From positions 33,923,501 through 33,987,500 of the forward strand of contig CM065378.1 of NCBI GenBank assembly GCA_033060915.1: a stretch of DNA of 64,000 bases. Direction: 5' to 3'. The stretch comes from Euryodendron excelsum. Lineage: Eukaryota > Streptophyta > Magnoliopsida > Ericales > Pentaphylacaceae. Below are positions 1 to 12,610 of the stretch, piece by piece. The notes under the pieces were generated by a model. It was not told where the DNA came from and searched no databases. It saw only the letters and a program-made list of their open reading frames with translations. The first letter of the stretch is position 1; each line of letters begins with the position of its first letter. Both the position numbers and the translations under genes were made by a program.

Positions 1-3000
1 ACTATTATGAATAGGCTTATGACAATAAGCATTGTGATCTAGAAAAGAAAAAAAAAAAAAAACCTCATTTTCCTATAGAAAATTTTTGAACAGCTCCTTT
101 TTTTGGGGGGGTCTCCTGAATGAATATGTTTCCTTCTGACATTCCAAATTCCCGATTGGAAGAAAAAACAGGATGATTACATGCACTCCAAATGCATAGA
201 TGTGTAATCCTAGTCTCATGATGTAACTTTATACCATATCTATCTTTGTTTGCAATTTTGCAAGTTACTGTATTTCAATTTAGTTTTTCCTTCATTTCCC
301 TCCCAACGCCCCTTCACATCGACCTCTAAGATCTTAGCAAGAACGTGAAAAAGTGACTTCTGCTCAACTACCCAGGCTAGCTAAAAGTTACTGCTATCAG
401 GGATGTAACCAAGCCAAGCCAAGCCAAGCCAAGACAAGTTCATGGCTGCTCAGGCTCACTTCAATATAGTTTTGACAATGTTCAAGCGCAGCTCGAGCTT
501 GGCTAAACATAACAAAGCATTGTCCAAGCTCAGTTCATTCTCTAATAAGCTTTTCTATACGAGGCCTGCCAATCACTCAACTTTGAATATGAACTCAATG
601 AACACCTTAGCCAAAGCAGTACTATACAGATAGAAAGAGGTGGATTTAGACACTGGATTTAGAAAACCTTCCAGGCTTCCCCAATTTGGTGATGTAGATA
701 GGTATATAAGATCTGTACCAATGTACATATAAAAATTTAACGCAATACATGTATGTATAAGGGATTTAAGAATATTGTAGGCAAGCTGGTAACAAACAAC
801 ATCAATGGTGGTAGTCTGGTAGAGATAGGTGGGCAGATTAGGTTAGAGAGAGTGAGGGAGTTAGGGGAGGACGTGAGGGAGAGAGAAGGCGAGCCATGGG
901 AGAGGGAGAAGGAGAGGGAGAGGGAGAGGGAGAGGGAGAGAAGGGTAAAATGGGAATTTTAAAATATTTTGTATTTTATTTGGTCAACATCTATTATCTC
1001 CCTTAGTCAACTAATGATTTTTTTAACAGGAAGGGGAAGCTGTTACAAGGTTGGCTCACTTAGTTTTAATAAACATCAAGGGAGGCAAGTGTAATTTACC
1101 CTTAAATTTATGGAACATTATAATCTAATCCTTTTCAATTGCATGTCAATTGAGCCGACTATTGTCAGCAAAAAAGCGCGATGTTCAAGCTCGGCTCACT
1201 TACCAAACAAACTGTCATTTTACCTTCAAACAAGCTTCAACAAGTCCTAAACAAGCCAAGCACAAGCCAATCTCTAACAGTTCAGCTTGATTTACACAGC
1301 TATTGATTACTCTGCCCATTAATAGAGTAGACACCTTTATAAAAAATAGTTAGCAAGTGCTTTGATCGTTGGTTTATTTGGCTATAAAATGGAGTAAGTT
1401 GAACACCTAACTGCTAACAATATTTGTCCGGAAGCCCTCCAGACTAATAACACCTAAACCATGTAACCACTTAACCTATATGACAAATAATACTTAATTA
1501 AAAACTTACTCTAGTATGACTGTTACGGATATGTCCATCATACTGAATCCAGAGACTCAAAAAAAGAAAAAGCTCCTTTTCAATTATTTTCTGTTTCACA
1601 TGTAAAACATTATTCAAACTAAATGGCACTAAACTCATTAATATGTTTTCTTCCTTAATATGAAGAAAACAAAATAAAGCACCAAAACAAGTGCACAACA
1701 CACGCGCACACTGAGTAAACAGAGATAAAAAGCCTCTATTAAAACACAACTCCTCAAAAAGATCAATACTAGTAGAAGAAGAAAATGAAAAATGCTTCCC
1801 CACCCCTCCCCCTCTGCCCCCTTCTTCTCTCCTCTCAACAATAAATAAATAAACAACCATCTCAACTTGAGAATTGTAGATCATTCGCCAGTGCAAGCAC
1901 AACAAATTACTGTCATTCCACATGCACCAGGAGAGACCTGGGGGGCTACAGCTCATTCCTCTCATTCAAAATGCACCAAAAGAGACCTCGAGGCCTATCC
2001 CCCTGATATAGATCCATCACTGATTTTGGAATTATACAAAACACACCAAATAAATTAAGAAGAGATGCACAGTCTAATGGCTTTGCGTTTGGCTTCGTAA
2101 GTTGATAATCCTTCTAGCTGGGGCCACCTGACCGGGAATACCACCTTAGTGTCTACGCTTCGAAAAGGGGAGAAAGACATATTGGCCATGTGGGCCCCAC
2201 TAATGGATCAATGGTTTCCATCAAAGGTGTGACGTGATTGGAGTTTTTTTTCCCTTTATTTTTTGATAAGTAATGACATGATTGGAGATGAAACTTGAAT
2301 GGTTTGGTTAAACCCAAAAGAGTCCATCTCATGGAGAGTTAGAACTTAGAAGAGTTAGTTTTCATTGTTAAGGGTATTAGGGAATGGGCCTTTGCAATTT
2401 ACACTTAATTACTGTTCATGTTTGTTAGGGTGTTTGATTATGAGTTACTACATCCTGTACTTGTTTTGTTTTCCCATAAACGAAATTGTTAGCAAGTAGT
2501 TGAGTCTTGATCAGTTTAGGAAACCTTTATATAGTTGGATTTAGGAAGGTAATGAGCTTCTATTCAAGCAAAAGCTTTTTATAAGGTTTGAAGCAAAACT
2601 TTGTCTAATGGCGAAATTCCATTACCCAAGCAACACTCTTTCTAATGGTGCAACTCCATTATTTCTTCTAGGTGAGACTCCTAGAAGGTCATAGAGAGAT
2701 TGTAAGATTTCTGCTTCTTACACTTAAATTTAAGTCTCAGCACTATTGGGCAATATTTATAGCCACACTCACCCTTCTAAAACCCCAAAGTCATCCCCAA
2801 AGCCTAACCTTTTGATTCTTAAAGCCTGATCCATAGTTACGAATCGTAACAACCCTAAAACCTTGCTAAACAAACTCTGGCTAGAAAATCTAGCAAGCAA
2901 TCATTTCTTATTCATAATCCTAAAAAACTCCTAATCTTGCCCCTCTATTCATAAACCCATGGGCACTGTTGATTAGAGGAAAGGGATAAGGTGGGATACA

Positions 3001-4002
3001 ATCCCTCAGGATGGAGTATCTCCTGGGACTGTGTACCACATCGCACGTTTGGCAGGACACAAGACAAATTGCTCGAATATGTATCCAACGGTCATATATT
3101 AATATAAAGCTATTATTTACATTATGTCAATTTATCAAAGTTAAGTTATTATATTATATCAATATTAATATAATAATGTAATATTATAATTATATATAAC
3201 TCTCAACAGTCCATGGGGATACTCAAAAAATTTGGAACTCCTACCAACACAAAGTTGGAAAGATAACTCTCAGAAAATATGATATTTTAAAATAAAAATT
3301 AAACTCAACAATCCCCCAAATGATTAAAATCTTCCAAACCCATGACCTAAAAACATGTTAAAAAAACAATCAAAATGCTAACAGATTCTAATCTCTTTAA
3401 CATCCAAATTACCCCCAAAAGATTATATGCAACTAAAAATGTTGTTAGTGCCATGCAGCCACAAGCACAAATGCCATGAAACATGGAGGGGCAATCTTTC
3501 CATATCTAGCTAGCATGAATAGCACCAAATGGAAATCTTCTTCCCAAGTCAATAGTTAAATGTACAGAGAAGCACCCAAAAAAGAGAGAAAATTATATGA
3601 AAGAGCAATAAAGGAGGAGGTATAACACAAAAGTTTGTTTTATTTGTTACACGATTAAAAAAAACAAGAGGATTATCATGACATTTTACTTTGATCATTA
3701 CCTATTTTATGGACCTTTACTCTCAATGGAGTTCCCATAATGCAGCCAAGTGAAAAGGTTTCTAATGTATTAAAAATAAAATGGTGCCATGTGTCAAGAA
3801 TCAGATGTATATAATCTTAGATATTTTAATATGACACAAACGTCACAAATTTGTCCCAGCGCCCAATAATTTTTCTTCTCTACCCAGGGAGAATTAATAT
3901 CTATGCACAAAATTGCAAGTCAAGACTAGGAATGGACTAAAGAAATGAAAAAGCAACTTTTTTTTTTTTGATAAGTAGAAAGGAATAAATCAAAAGCAAC
4001 GA
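1..4002. other. AT-rich intergenic region, no gene seen
   Basis: No exon chain with convincing protein similarity was found on either strand. It holds an AAGCC pentamer repeat near 409-435, a GA-rich tract at 897-940, and two stretches (about 420-620 and 1050-1290) rich in words such as AAGCTCGGCTC and AACAAGCC. Similar words occur near 56.0-56.3 kb, so these are probably old copies of one dispersed element. Around 2590-2660 the phrase TCTAATGG(C/T)G occurs twice. The longest open frames here are low complexity or random. Confidence 0.6.
409..435. repeat. AAGCC pentanucleotide microsatellite
   Basis: About five direct copies of AAGCC, the last with one substitution. It sits at the edge of a dispersed repeat rich in CAAGCC/GGCTTG words. 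Confidence 0.7.
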
Positions 4003-5748
4003 TTAGCTTCTATTCAGCCAGGAAACATGTTCAGAAATAATGAAGTGGAACTTATAGTGAACAAGAATATAGTGTTGTTCATCCTGTTCAACGCTGCAGG
4101 CACTAGATAGCATATGTTCAAATGCATCCCTTGGTGTACCCACAGTCTGGAGGGTAACACCAACTTCAGTTTTATTGTTTGATCATACAAAGGTTAGCAC
4201 CATTATGGTGGTTGCTATTTCTGAAATCTTATTCACTAACATATTGGTGCTTGTTAGAAGGGTGTCTCAAGAATAAAAGAACATTAAAGAATAATTAATT
4301 GCCAAAAAAAAAATCTTTTTTATTTTTCTAACAAGGAAAAGGCAGGGAGCAAATTGTGCATATACATGTTAGAAGAATGGAGGACATCAAAGAATCAAGC
4401 GGACACTCACTGTGGAAATTGAGAAGCAGCCTTCCAGAATGGAACTACTAGCAATGGCACCACATTTGCTTCTGGCATCAAATCGTGCAAGACGCAACCA
4501 ATTTGCATTGGAGAAAGTTTTGTCACTTTCACTACCAGATTCAGTATAGATTTCCCTGGGTACCTCAAAGGTAATGATGCTAATATGACTCTTCTCTGGA
4601 TCTGCTAAGTATATGTGGTCAGGGTGTTCAGGGTGCGGCAAACCCCCAGCCAACACATAACAACAGATCCTGTTTCCCAAGTGAACAGGGAAGTACAAAG
4701 GATAGATTCTCGGAACATGATCCTTAACAGTATTATCCTCATTCAACTGTAATGCCATATGGTCAAAAAATCGTTTCGACTTAGACTCATACTCACACTC
4801 AAACTCAGACATAGAGGAGGTCGGCCCAAATGCAGTGAGGCTGTCATAGTAAATGGAATAGAAGGTATTCCCTGTAAAGGCTCTCTCAACCCATTCACAT
4901 TTATCCACATTGAAAGAGAAGACTTGATTATCCATTGTTATTACGAAGACATTTCTATCAGCCAGAGCGTGCCCAGTCAAAATAACGTTCATAGGGGGGT
5001 CTGGGAGGGTCGACCACTTACCGGAGTCCGGATCAAAGACCTCAAATCGCGATCGATCCATCAGTTTGCTTTTGAATCGTGGAATAGTTCCAATGGCATA
5101 TATCTTCCTGTGAGCCACAAATACGTAAGGATTGGGCTTCCCTGTGTTCATCGCAGTACCCTTCGTCAACAACTCGGACGGTTCAGTTGTAGCATCAGTT
5201 GTAGCAGTAGTGTTGGCGGAGATGGTGGCGGTGTCGAGAACATAAACCTCCGGCGGGCAATCACCGATTCGATTCCTATCCTCCTCTTTCAGTGATAGCC
5301 CCTCAAGAGAACTGAGAAATTGACCCCCCAAAAAGTACAACTTGGATTCCAACTCAACGCAACACATCGAACTTGGGTATTCTCCAGACGGAAATTCGAG
5401 GACGGGATATATAGTGTTCTCTGTTTCTCTGAACTTATCGCAAGGCTGCAATGGATGAGGAGGAAGAATGGGATTGGGCAATTTGATGGCGTGCAGACAA
5501 TAATCAATTGGACCCGATATGTAGCTGAAGAAAAGGTACAAAGCCTTCGATTCTTCTCCCACTGCTGCTGCTTCTGCCTCCTCTGGCGATGATGGTTGTA
5601 GTGCTATTGGGCGTCTAAATGAGGAGGACGCTATGGGGGACCATGACCGAGAGCGTGATCGTCGGCCGTCCGAGGACGAGGACGAGGACGACGACGGGGA
5701 CCGTGAAGATGGTGGTGGCGGACTTCCTGAACCCTCTGTGCCCTTCAT
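4003..5748 (-). CDS. Kelch-repeat-like protein (two-exon model)
   Basis: Unnamed plant kelch/beta-propeller-like protein; molecular role unknown. Exon 1 starts at ATG 5748 and encodes about 447 residues. The N-terminus is Pro/Ser/Arg rich (1-60). Kelch-like blade pieces follow: ESKLYFLGGQ (133-142), HRKIYAIGT (213-221), FEVFDPDSGKWSTLPDPP (235-252) and VFVITMDNQVFSF (267-279). The open frame runs to 4387, but a donor-like GTGAGT lies at 4410-4405 and an overlapping GT at 4406. The related copy near 50.4 kb is homologous past this point into intron-like sequence, which supports an intron here. A second exon 4003-4163 encodes GVTLQTVGTPRDAFEHM and ends in a stop; splicing from the GT at 4406 joins the two in frame as a 500-residue protein. 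The stronger donor at 4410 would give a less protein-like tail, so the junction is uncertain. The gene is duplicated as a broken copy at 41.6-50.6 kb. An F-box was looked for and not seen. Confidence 0.72.
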
Positions 5749-5782
5749 CGATTGTCTCCCTCGTTGCAGCCTCGCAATAATT

Positions 5783-5792
5783 TAATTTATAG
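5783..5792 (-). promoter_or_regulatory. Possible TATA box of the kelch-like gene
   Basis: On the minus strand TATAAATTAA lies about 35 bases before the ATG at 5748. The position would give a very short 5' leader, so this is only a candidate in AT-rich DNA. Confidence 0.25.
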
Positions 5793-5849
5793 AGCTTCAA
5801 AACCGACTTTCCCTAATATACACAGAGAGCTTTAAAACCCTAGAAGAGA

Positions 5850-7667
5850 TCGGAGAAAAAAAAAAAAACCTAATACAGAAAGGAAAGGATAGGAAAGGAA
5901 TTTTAAGGAATTAAATCCGTATAGGAGTTGGAATTGAAATTTAAAATGGAAAAACAAAGGAAAGGGTAAAAGATGTTTATAAATCATGGGCTGAGTACAC
6001 CGACAGTCCTTGTTTTTTGGGTATAGTTTCGATTTGATCCTGTAAGTTTTTTGTTCTCTAATTTTGCAACTGGCGTTCACTTTGACTATAAATAATGGTA
6101 AAAGCACCCATTTCTCCTTCTTCTTCATTTCTGTACCTATCTCTAACCTCGTCGAACCACCACCCACTCTCCCCCTTGTGATTTTTGATACCAATAATAA
6201 CACTCTCATGGTTGTGAAAATGGGTAGTTAGACCCTCTACCATGATCTTCCGTCTATGGATTGTTATTTTTTAAGAGTATTGTTGTTATTTTGTTTATGA
6301 TATATATACATTTTATTTCTTCAAGTGTATTGATGTCCACTCTAGACCCCTCTCCCTCTCTCTCTCTCTCTCTCTCACTCAAGAAAGACAATTTAATAAT
6401 TAAATTAAACACTCAAAATACAATTTAATGCAAAATAAAAATTAAACCCTAAAACACAATTTAAAGCAAAAAAAAAACCCTTAAAATTGTTTTTGAAACG
6501 AAAACCATAAATTAACCCCAAAAACACATTTTAATGAATAAAACTACAAAAATTGTTTTGAAACTAAAATCACCTTTAATGCAAAAAAAACCCTAAAAAA
6601 ATTGTTTTTAAAAAAAAAAATCACATATTAAGCCCTAAAACAAATTTAAATGCAGAAAAAAAAAGTCAAAGTGTTTTTTATACAAAAATCCCATAACATA
6701 TCATAAAATACACTTTAAGGCAAAAATCCCAAAAATTATTTTTGAAACGATAATTACAAATTAGGACCTAAAACACAGTTCAATGCAAAAATTAATTTCA
6801 AAACAACAATCACAGATTAAGCCCTACACAGTTTAATGTAAAAAAAAAACCCCCAAAATTTATTTTTTGAAACAATAGTCACAGATTAAGCCATAAGACG
6901 CAGTTTAATGCAAAATTTTCAAAAAATATTTTTGAAATAATAATCACAGATTAAGTCCTACACATTTTAATGCAAAAAACCCAAAAAATATTTTTGAAAT
7001 AATAATCACAAATTAAGCACTAACACAGTTTAATGTGTGTGCACACACACATACGGGAAAAAAAAAAATCTCCAAAATTTGTTCTTGAAGCAAAAATCAA
7101 TGTTAATGAGAAAAAAAAAACTCCCAAAAAAATGATTTTGGAACAAAAGTTACATCAGATTTGTTGTTTTAATTTTTCATAAATTCCACTTTTATAATTT
7201 TAGAAAACTCTTCCTTAAAAGTAGTGCGGTGCCATTGAGAAGTGGCACCAAATTCTATTGTATACAACGGTTGTAGATGAATTATTGCTCCACTTTTTTA
7301 AGTCATCAAAGGGCTTAAATGTCTTTTAATTGTTCAAGGAGGTCAACTAACAAAAAGCTCACGACAGTGGATTTGGTTGCCCATTTTTTAAACCTAGGGA
7401 GTGTTGTTGTCAATATCAGAAATCACAAAGGTATGATTGAAATTTACCCTTAATTCTTTGTTTTTAGGATTTAGACCTAGTTGTCTTTTTTATTTTTTGG
7501 GTGCCTTCTTTGTTTTCTTGCCTATTCTTAGACTTGAGTTTGGGTTTGGACATAATTTTGTGCTTAGGCAAGGCAACTGTAGAGCCCAAAACTATCCCCG
7601 AGCATAGCTTTGGGCTCTCCACTCCAAAAGCGTAAGTTTGGAAAGCCGTAGCATACCTACAACATAA
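5850..7667. other. Intergenic, A-rich degenerate repeat
   Basis: No gene seen. A TC microsatellite sits at about 6350-6377. From about 6380 to 7150 the same sentence recurs every 60-80 bases: 'ACCCTAAAACACA-TTTAATGCAAAAA', then 'AATTGTTTTTGAAAC', then 'AATCACA-ATTAAGCCC'. About ten degraded copies are readable, making it a diverged tandem array. Confidence 0.6.
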
Positions 7668-7861
7668 TGGCCCATTTAATAGGTTTTTCAGTCTAATTTT
7701 TTTTAACTTATAAGCAAAAAAGTCATTTTTTGGGCTTATTTTTTGCTTATAAAAGCAAAAAAGTAAAAAAAAAAATATTATAACTTGTTTTGCTTATAAG
7801 TCAAAAAAGCAAAACTAAAAAAGATAATAAAAAATAATAAAAAGTTATTCCAAATGGGCCC
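7668..7861. mobile_element. Harbinger-like MITE, 194 bp
   Basis: Terminal inverted repeats: the left end begins TGGCCCATTTAATAG and the right end finishes CCAAATGGGCC plus C, which read as inverted copies. The element is flanked on both sides by TAA (7665-7667 and 7862-7864), the 3-bp TWA-type target duplication typical of PIF/Harbinger MITEs. The interior is AT rich, with TTATAAGCAAAAAAG words in both orientations that can fold into a long hairpin. No coding capacity. Confidence 0.7.
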
Positions 7862-7864
7862 TAA

Positions 7865-9840
7865 ATATACTAAAACATCAAGGAAAACAAAGTATCATTG
7901 TATAAGTTTTTTAATGTAGAAGCCAACACAACCCCATATAAATAAACAAGTTAAAGCAGACCAATAGCAAAAATAAAGAGAAACAAAAAGTTTTATTGAG
8001 AAAATGTTCTATCAAATAAATAAGGTAAAACTTTTAAAAATTAAAGATAACATAGGGATCTATAAAGTTTATTTACCTTTATAATTTAATGGGTATAACG
8101 GATTAATATATAAATCTTTATGATTTTTTAAATTAAAGAAAATAAAATTAATAAATATTTATTCATTTTTGTCTCATTGTTCCAACCTAATCAAACAAGA
8201 GAATGAAATTTGTAATATCTCATTTTATTTTATTTTTCTTTTTCTTCTTTTTTTTTCATCAATAGATTCAGACTCTAAACAACCTAAAAAAACTTAATTA
8301 ATAGATAAAAATTAAAACGTCTTTTCACATGTTCGTGGGCTTGTGCTTGGGCTAGGCAGTTACCACGAGCCCATTCTATCCACCAATTCAGTGTCAAAGC
8401 CACTTAAGTCCCAAATGGACCACTTTTCCTTCTCAACTTTTAAAAATTATATTTTTATCCGTAATTTTAGAAAATTTGTCAATGTACTCCTTTTAAAAAT
8501 TTGTAAACGCATTCAACAATTAAATAATTATATTTTCACATACACTTTTGGATATATTTCTCAATTTCTCACATATAAATATTTAAATATCGCCCTAAAA
8601 TAATTATTTTTTCTTCAAAGGCTCCTTTATATTATATATAAGCTTATATACATTATAAATAGTGTTATATATACATAAAATTTATACGACATTCTTATAA
8701 AAAGTGATGTTGTAAATTTAAGCCTTTCATTTTATAACAAACGCTTATAATTATACTTTTTAATTACAAAAATATCATTATCACATCATTCTATTATGAA
8801 AAAATAGCATTTTTAATATTATACATATACATATATATAAGTCAAATGCGTTATGGTTAATTTCTTTTTTTTTTTTAAATTGAGCTATCATTAATGGTTG
8901 TCCCATAGATAAATTTTCTAACTCTCCTACTGTGCACCATAAAAAACTTGAGCAGTCCACCCCAAAACCACTATTATGGGCCTGCTACTGTTTCATTTTT
9001 GTTTTTGCTTTCATTTTTGTTTTTCGGCCTGCCAACATTATTTTCGTGCCTACATAGTGTAATGGTCTACTCATTTGATGACATTTGCCTTTGCCATTTA
9101 ATTTTAGAGGTAATTACAAAAATATTTTTTGAATTATGACTCATTAATACTAAACTCTCTAAAGCGTGACACACTAAAACTCGAACTATCAACTTGTATT
9201 AATCAGCACATTCAGTTAGCAACTAGCTAGGAAATTTAATGAAATATTATCAAGTGAAATGCACATATTTGCAAATATATTATTTTATACCTAAATTGAC
9301 ATTATCTTAATATAATAATTATCTAATCACCGAAATGCTCATTGAAATGACATTTAAATGTAGAGGCAATTCAACAGCTGTTTCAATCATTAGAGAGTTA
9401 TTACAATACGATAAGGAAAATACTATTCTATTATAAAATTTGTACAAAAAATTCTAACAGAATGATGTGTCAATAGCATTCTTATAATTAAAAGTCACCA
9501 TCATAGTTGTTATATTTTAAAGTGTATGACATTCATTTAATCATATTATTTTGGTGATAAAACGTTACTCCAAGGTTCATTGAGGGTGATTTATATTGAT
9601 TCCTCTCTCTCTCTCTCATTGCCGTCTGGATTTAGTTGTAGCCATGCCAAATCTCCTCTCATGAACGAAAATTTTTGTTTTGTTGTGGGACCACTCTGAA
9701 GGCAAAAGCAACGATGGGCACTCATCATTTTTTATAGCTGGCAAGGCGCAGCGCAAGCTAAGAGGCCCAGCACAATCAACAGTAATTCCTGTTTTGGTCC
9801 AAGTCAAACAATTTCTGATGTTCAAGGCAATCGTGCTTTG
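7865..9840. other. AT-rich intergenic region, no gene seen
   Basis: Only low-complexity AT-rich sequence and short random frames. About 9430-9530 is a member of a dispersed repeat also seen near 10.5 kb and 45.0 kb (words TTTGTACAAAAA and AATGATGTG). A short TC run lies at 9602-9618. Confidence 0.55.
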
Positions 9841-10433
9841 ACCATGAGTAGGGATGGCAAAATCCCCGGATAGTTGGGTCCGACCTGACCCGACCCGACC
9901 CGATCTTAATAGGACGGGTTTGAGGGCTTTTTAATCGGGTAGGGTCGGGTATGGGGATGAAAATATAAACCCGTTCGGGTTTGGGGCGGGGATGGAAAAA
10001 GGTAACCCCGACCCGATTACACATTAAAAATACCAAAATATCATTTTCTAAGTGTCTTGACTATTTGGACTAACAATTTATTGGATTTTTAGACTTTCTT
10101 TTCTTTTGTTGTTTTTTAACCTTGATTCTATGCAAATTTATTAACTTTAGATTATTTGTTATTTAGCAAGTTTTGTTGTAAAAAATTATGTTAGATTGTT
10201 CTAACTAATTTGAAAAATTCATATCTTATTCAAAAAATAAATGAACTAATCTTAATCTAATCGGGGTGGGGCGGGGCGGGGTTGGGTTCCTTACTAGTGG
10301 GGCGGGGCGGGGGTGGGGGAGAGGGGTCAAGTGGGGCGGGTCGGGGTCGGGGAGCGGGTAGACTTAAACGGGGCGGGGGTGGAATAGAGGTCCCCTGACC
10401 CATACCCGCCCTGCTGCCATTCCTAACCATGAG
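9841..10433. mobile_element. hAT-type MITE with 8-bp target duplication
   Basis: The element body is 9849-10425. It starts TAGGGATGGCA and ends TGCCATTCCTA, near-perfect 11-bp inverted repeats. The flanking 8 bases ACCATGAG are identical on both sides (9841-9848 and 10426-10433), the target-site duplication length of hAT transposons. Both subterminal regions carry many CGGGT/GACCC words (for example GACCCGACCCGACCCGAT on the left and GGGGCGGGGCGGGG on the right); the middle is AT rich. No transposase, so it is non-autonomous. Open frames through it are repeat translations, not genes. Confidence 0.9.
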
Positions 10434-12400
10434 GTCTTTCAGCCTGTAGAGAGTTCAAAAGGCCTCCTTGAATTTTTCCATTATTATTTTTAAGAATTTT
10501 TAAAAATGCTATTCTTACAAAAAATTTGTGCAAAAACTCCTATCAAAATAATGTGACAGTGGCAATGACAGTTTTATAATTAAAATTTATTATAGTTAGT
10601 GTTTTGTTTTGAAGTAAAAGACTCTCATTAGAACACATCATTATATATATACCATGTCACAGGAATAATAGTTAGATAACTATTAATTTGTTCATTTATT
10701 CAACCCACTCTATTACTGTTGTAATCCAACACAATTCCCTATTTAATTATAAAGTTCTATCCAAATAAGTCTCTACAAAATATCTCATAAAATATAATAA
10801 ATATATAGTACTATAGATAAGTTTTTGTACTTTATCTCTTGAAATATAATACGTAATATGATTTCAGAACAAAATCTTATCTAATTAAATTTTTATAGAT
10901 TATTATAATTCATATTACAGTCCAATAAAGTTTTCTACTTGAATACAAAATCCTATGAAATATAATACGTGATTTAATTTTAGATATAAAGTTCTATCTA
11001 ATTAAATCTCTATAAATTACAACATTGCAATAGGATAGGTAAAATATAAATATAATTTTTTTTAGTAAATAAATAGTATTAAATATGATGCATATAGAAA
11101 ACTTTATATATCACAAAAAAGTATTACAGTAAGAGCATAACTATGTAGGTCTAAAATTAAATTATTTTATTTTATAGTTATTTAGTTTCTTGACTAATTT
11201 TTTAACAAATACGTATAGCTCCTTTTCCTTTTATACGTGCATTACACAAGTACACCACTAGGTCTATATGAATTTTACGTTTGAATAACATTATCCTATT
11301 TTCAATTATCTGATAAAAAAAAAAATTATACCATGTGATCATGATATGATGATTGCTATTATTTCCGTGTGGATCCACAAATATTCCATGATGAAATTAA
11401 ACCATTTTCTTTGTTTATGTCTTTCTTTTTCCACTATACCATGGACCAGTTTTTTTTTTTTTTTTTGGCACAAATTAAGGAGGCAATCATTATGTACCTT
11501 TTTGTGGTCTGATTTTTTCAAACTTCGCGAATTCCATAAACTCTATTTTCTAATTTTATTTTGATTGATTGTGGGACATATTCCATGATGAAATTAAACC
11601 AATTTTTTTTTTATTGACTGTGGGACTAGAAGCTAGTTGTATCTTTATAACTTTCACCAATTCTACCAAATAATGAAAAAAAAGCATATCACTTTATGCC
11701 ACAAGTAGATTGCCATATTAATTTCAGATCAAATATTGAACTTTGTCTTCCATCAACACAAAAAAAGAAAAAAAGAAGAAGATGAAACTGAAACTCAGTG
11801 CTTATTATTATTATTATTATTAGATAACAGAATTTTGAAACTCCGTGCTTAATATATATTTTTTTTGAGACAACAAAATTCTTCCCTGTGTGCTTTTGAA
11901 TGAGAGAAACTATTATTCAAAATTTTAATTATATTAGAACAATTTTGTCACTTTGCTACAATTTCTTACATCTATTTTTGTCACACACAAACAATTTCAA
12001 AAGTAAATAAGTATCAATTCTTAATCCTCTCAAATAATGCTATATATAATCTAATTTCTCAATTTATTTTGTCACTCTTCACTCTAATATAGTAGCGTCC
12101 ATGATTCACCGTTAATAAGTACATGTGGAACTACAAAATGAGGGGAGGGTGTCATTGCATCCCAACTTTTGTTTTAACCCTTGCATGTATAGTATATGAT
12201 ATATTTATATATGTATAATGTCCCAATATACATCTATTATGTCGGCACCTTGTCTCCCTAAATGTAAAACTCTTTTTAATGTTCCAAGTTTATAACAAAA
12301 AAAAAAAAAAAATCAAAATTTGTGTTGTATAGTGTCTTACCCAACTTTTCCCCTATACACCTAACATAATAAATCAACAATTAGTGAGACTTGGAGAAGA
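10434..12400. other. AT-rich intergenic region, no gene seen
   Basis: Contains a second copy of the dispersed AT-rich repeat (about 10510-10625), two appearances of ATATTCCATGATGAAATTAAACCA (the shared core is at 11384 and 11580), and a TATTAT run near 11805. Near 12135 the phrase GAGGGGAGGGTGTCATTGCA resembles one at 41.8 kb, suggesting remnants of one element family. No coding signal. Confidence 0.55.
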
Positions 12401-12404
12401 AATT

Positions 12405-12610
12405 CAGTGTTGAAATTAGGGTTAGAGAGGCAGAAATTCAAAAATCTTCCAGGAGAAGACACCCAGAATGATTAGAAGTAATTAAGTTGATAAAACAGCT
12501 CCCTCCCTCCCAAATAGATGTTAAGAGGACTATCTCCTCCTGTCAAACCAAACTTGTATTACATAACCAAGATGAATCAAGTAGAATTGGATCCTAAATT
12601 GGATCAAACA
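12405..12610. repeat. Left copy of a ~200-bp duplicated block (partner at 17405-17600)
   Basis: Shares long runs with 17405-17600, for example GAGGCAGAAATTCAAAA, then GATGTTAAGAGGACTA, then CTCCTGTCAAACCAAACTTG. It lies about 1.7 kb beyond the stop codon of the IRE1-like gene, on that gene's downstream side. It marks one edge of the tandem locus duplication described in the findings. Confidence 0.8.

Noticed and set aside
1498..1965. 155-codon minus-strand frame
   Set aside because: No recognisable domain or splice context, low-complexity Gly/Glu patch, and overlaps frames on the same and other strand.
4759..5592. Plus-strand frames of up to 178 codons
   Set aside because: Antisense shadows of the kelch-like exon, with no protein-like composition.
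9776..10036. 86-codon minus-strand frame
   Set aside because: Runs through the GGGTC-rich arm of the hAT MITE; not a gene.
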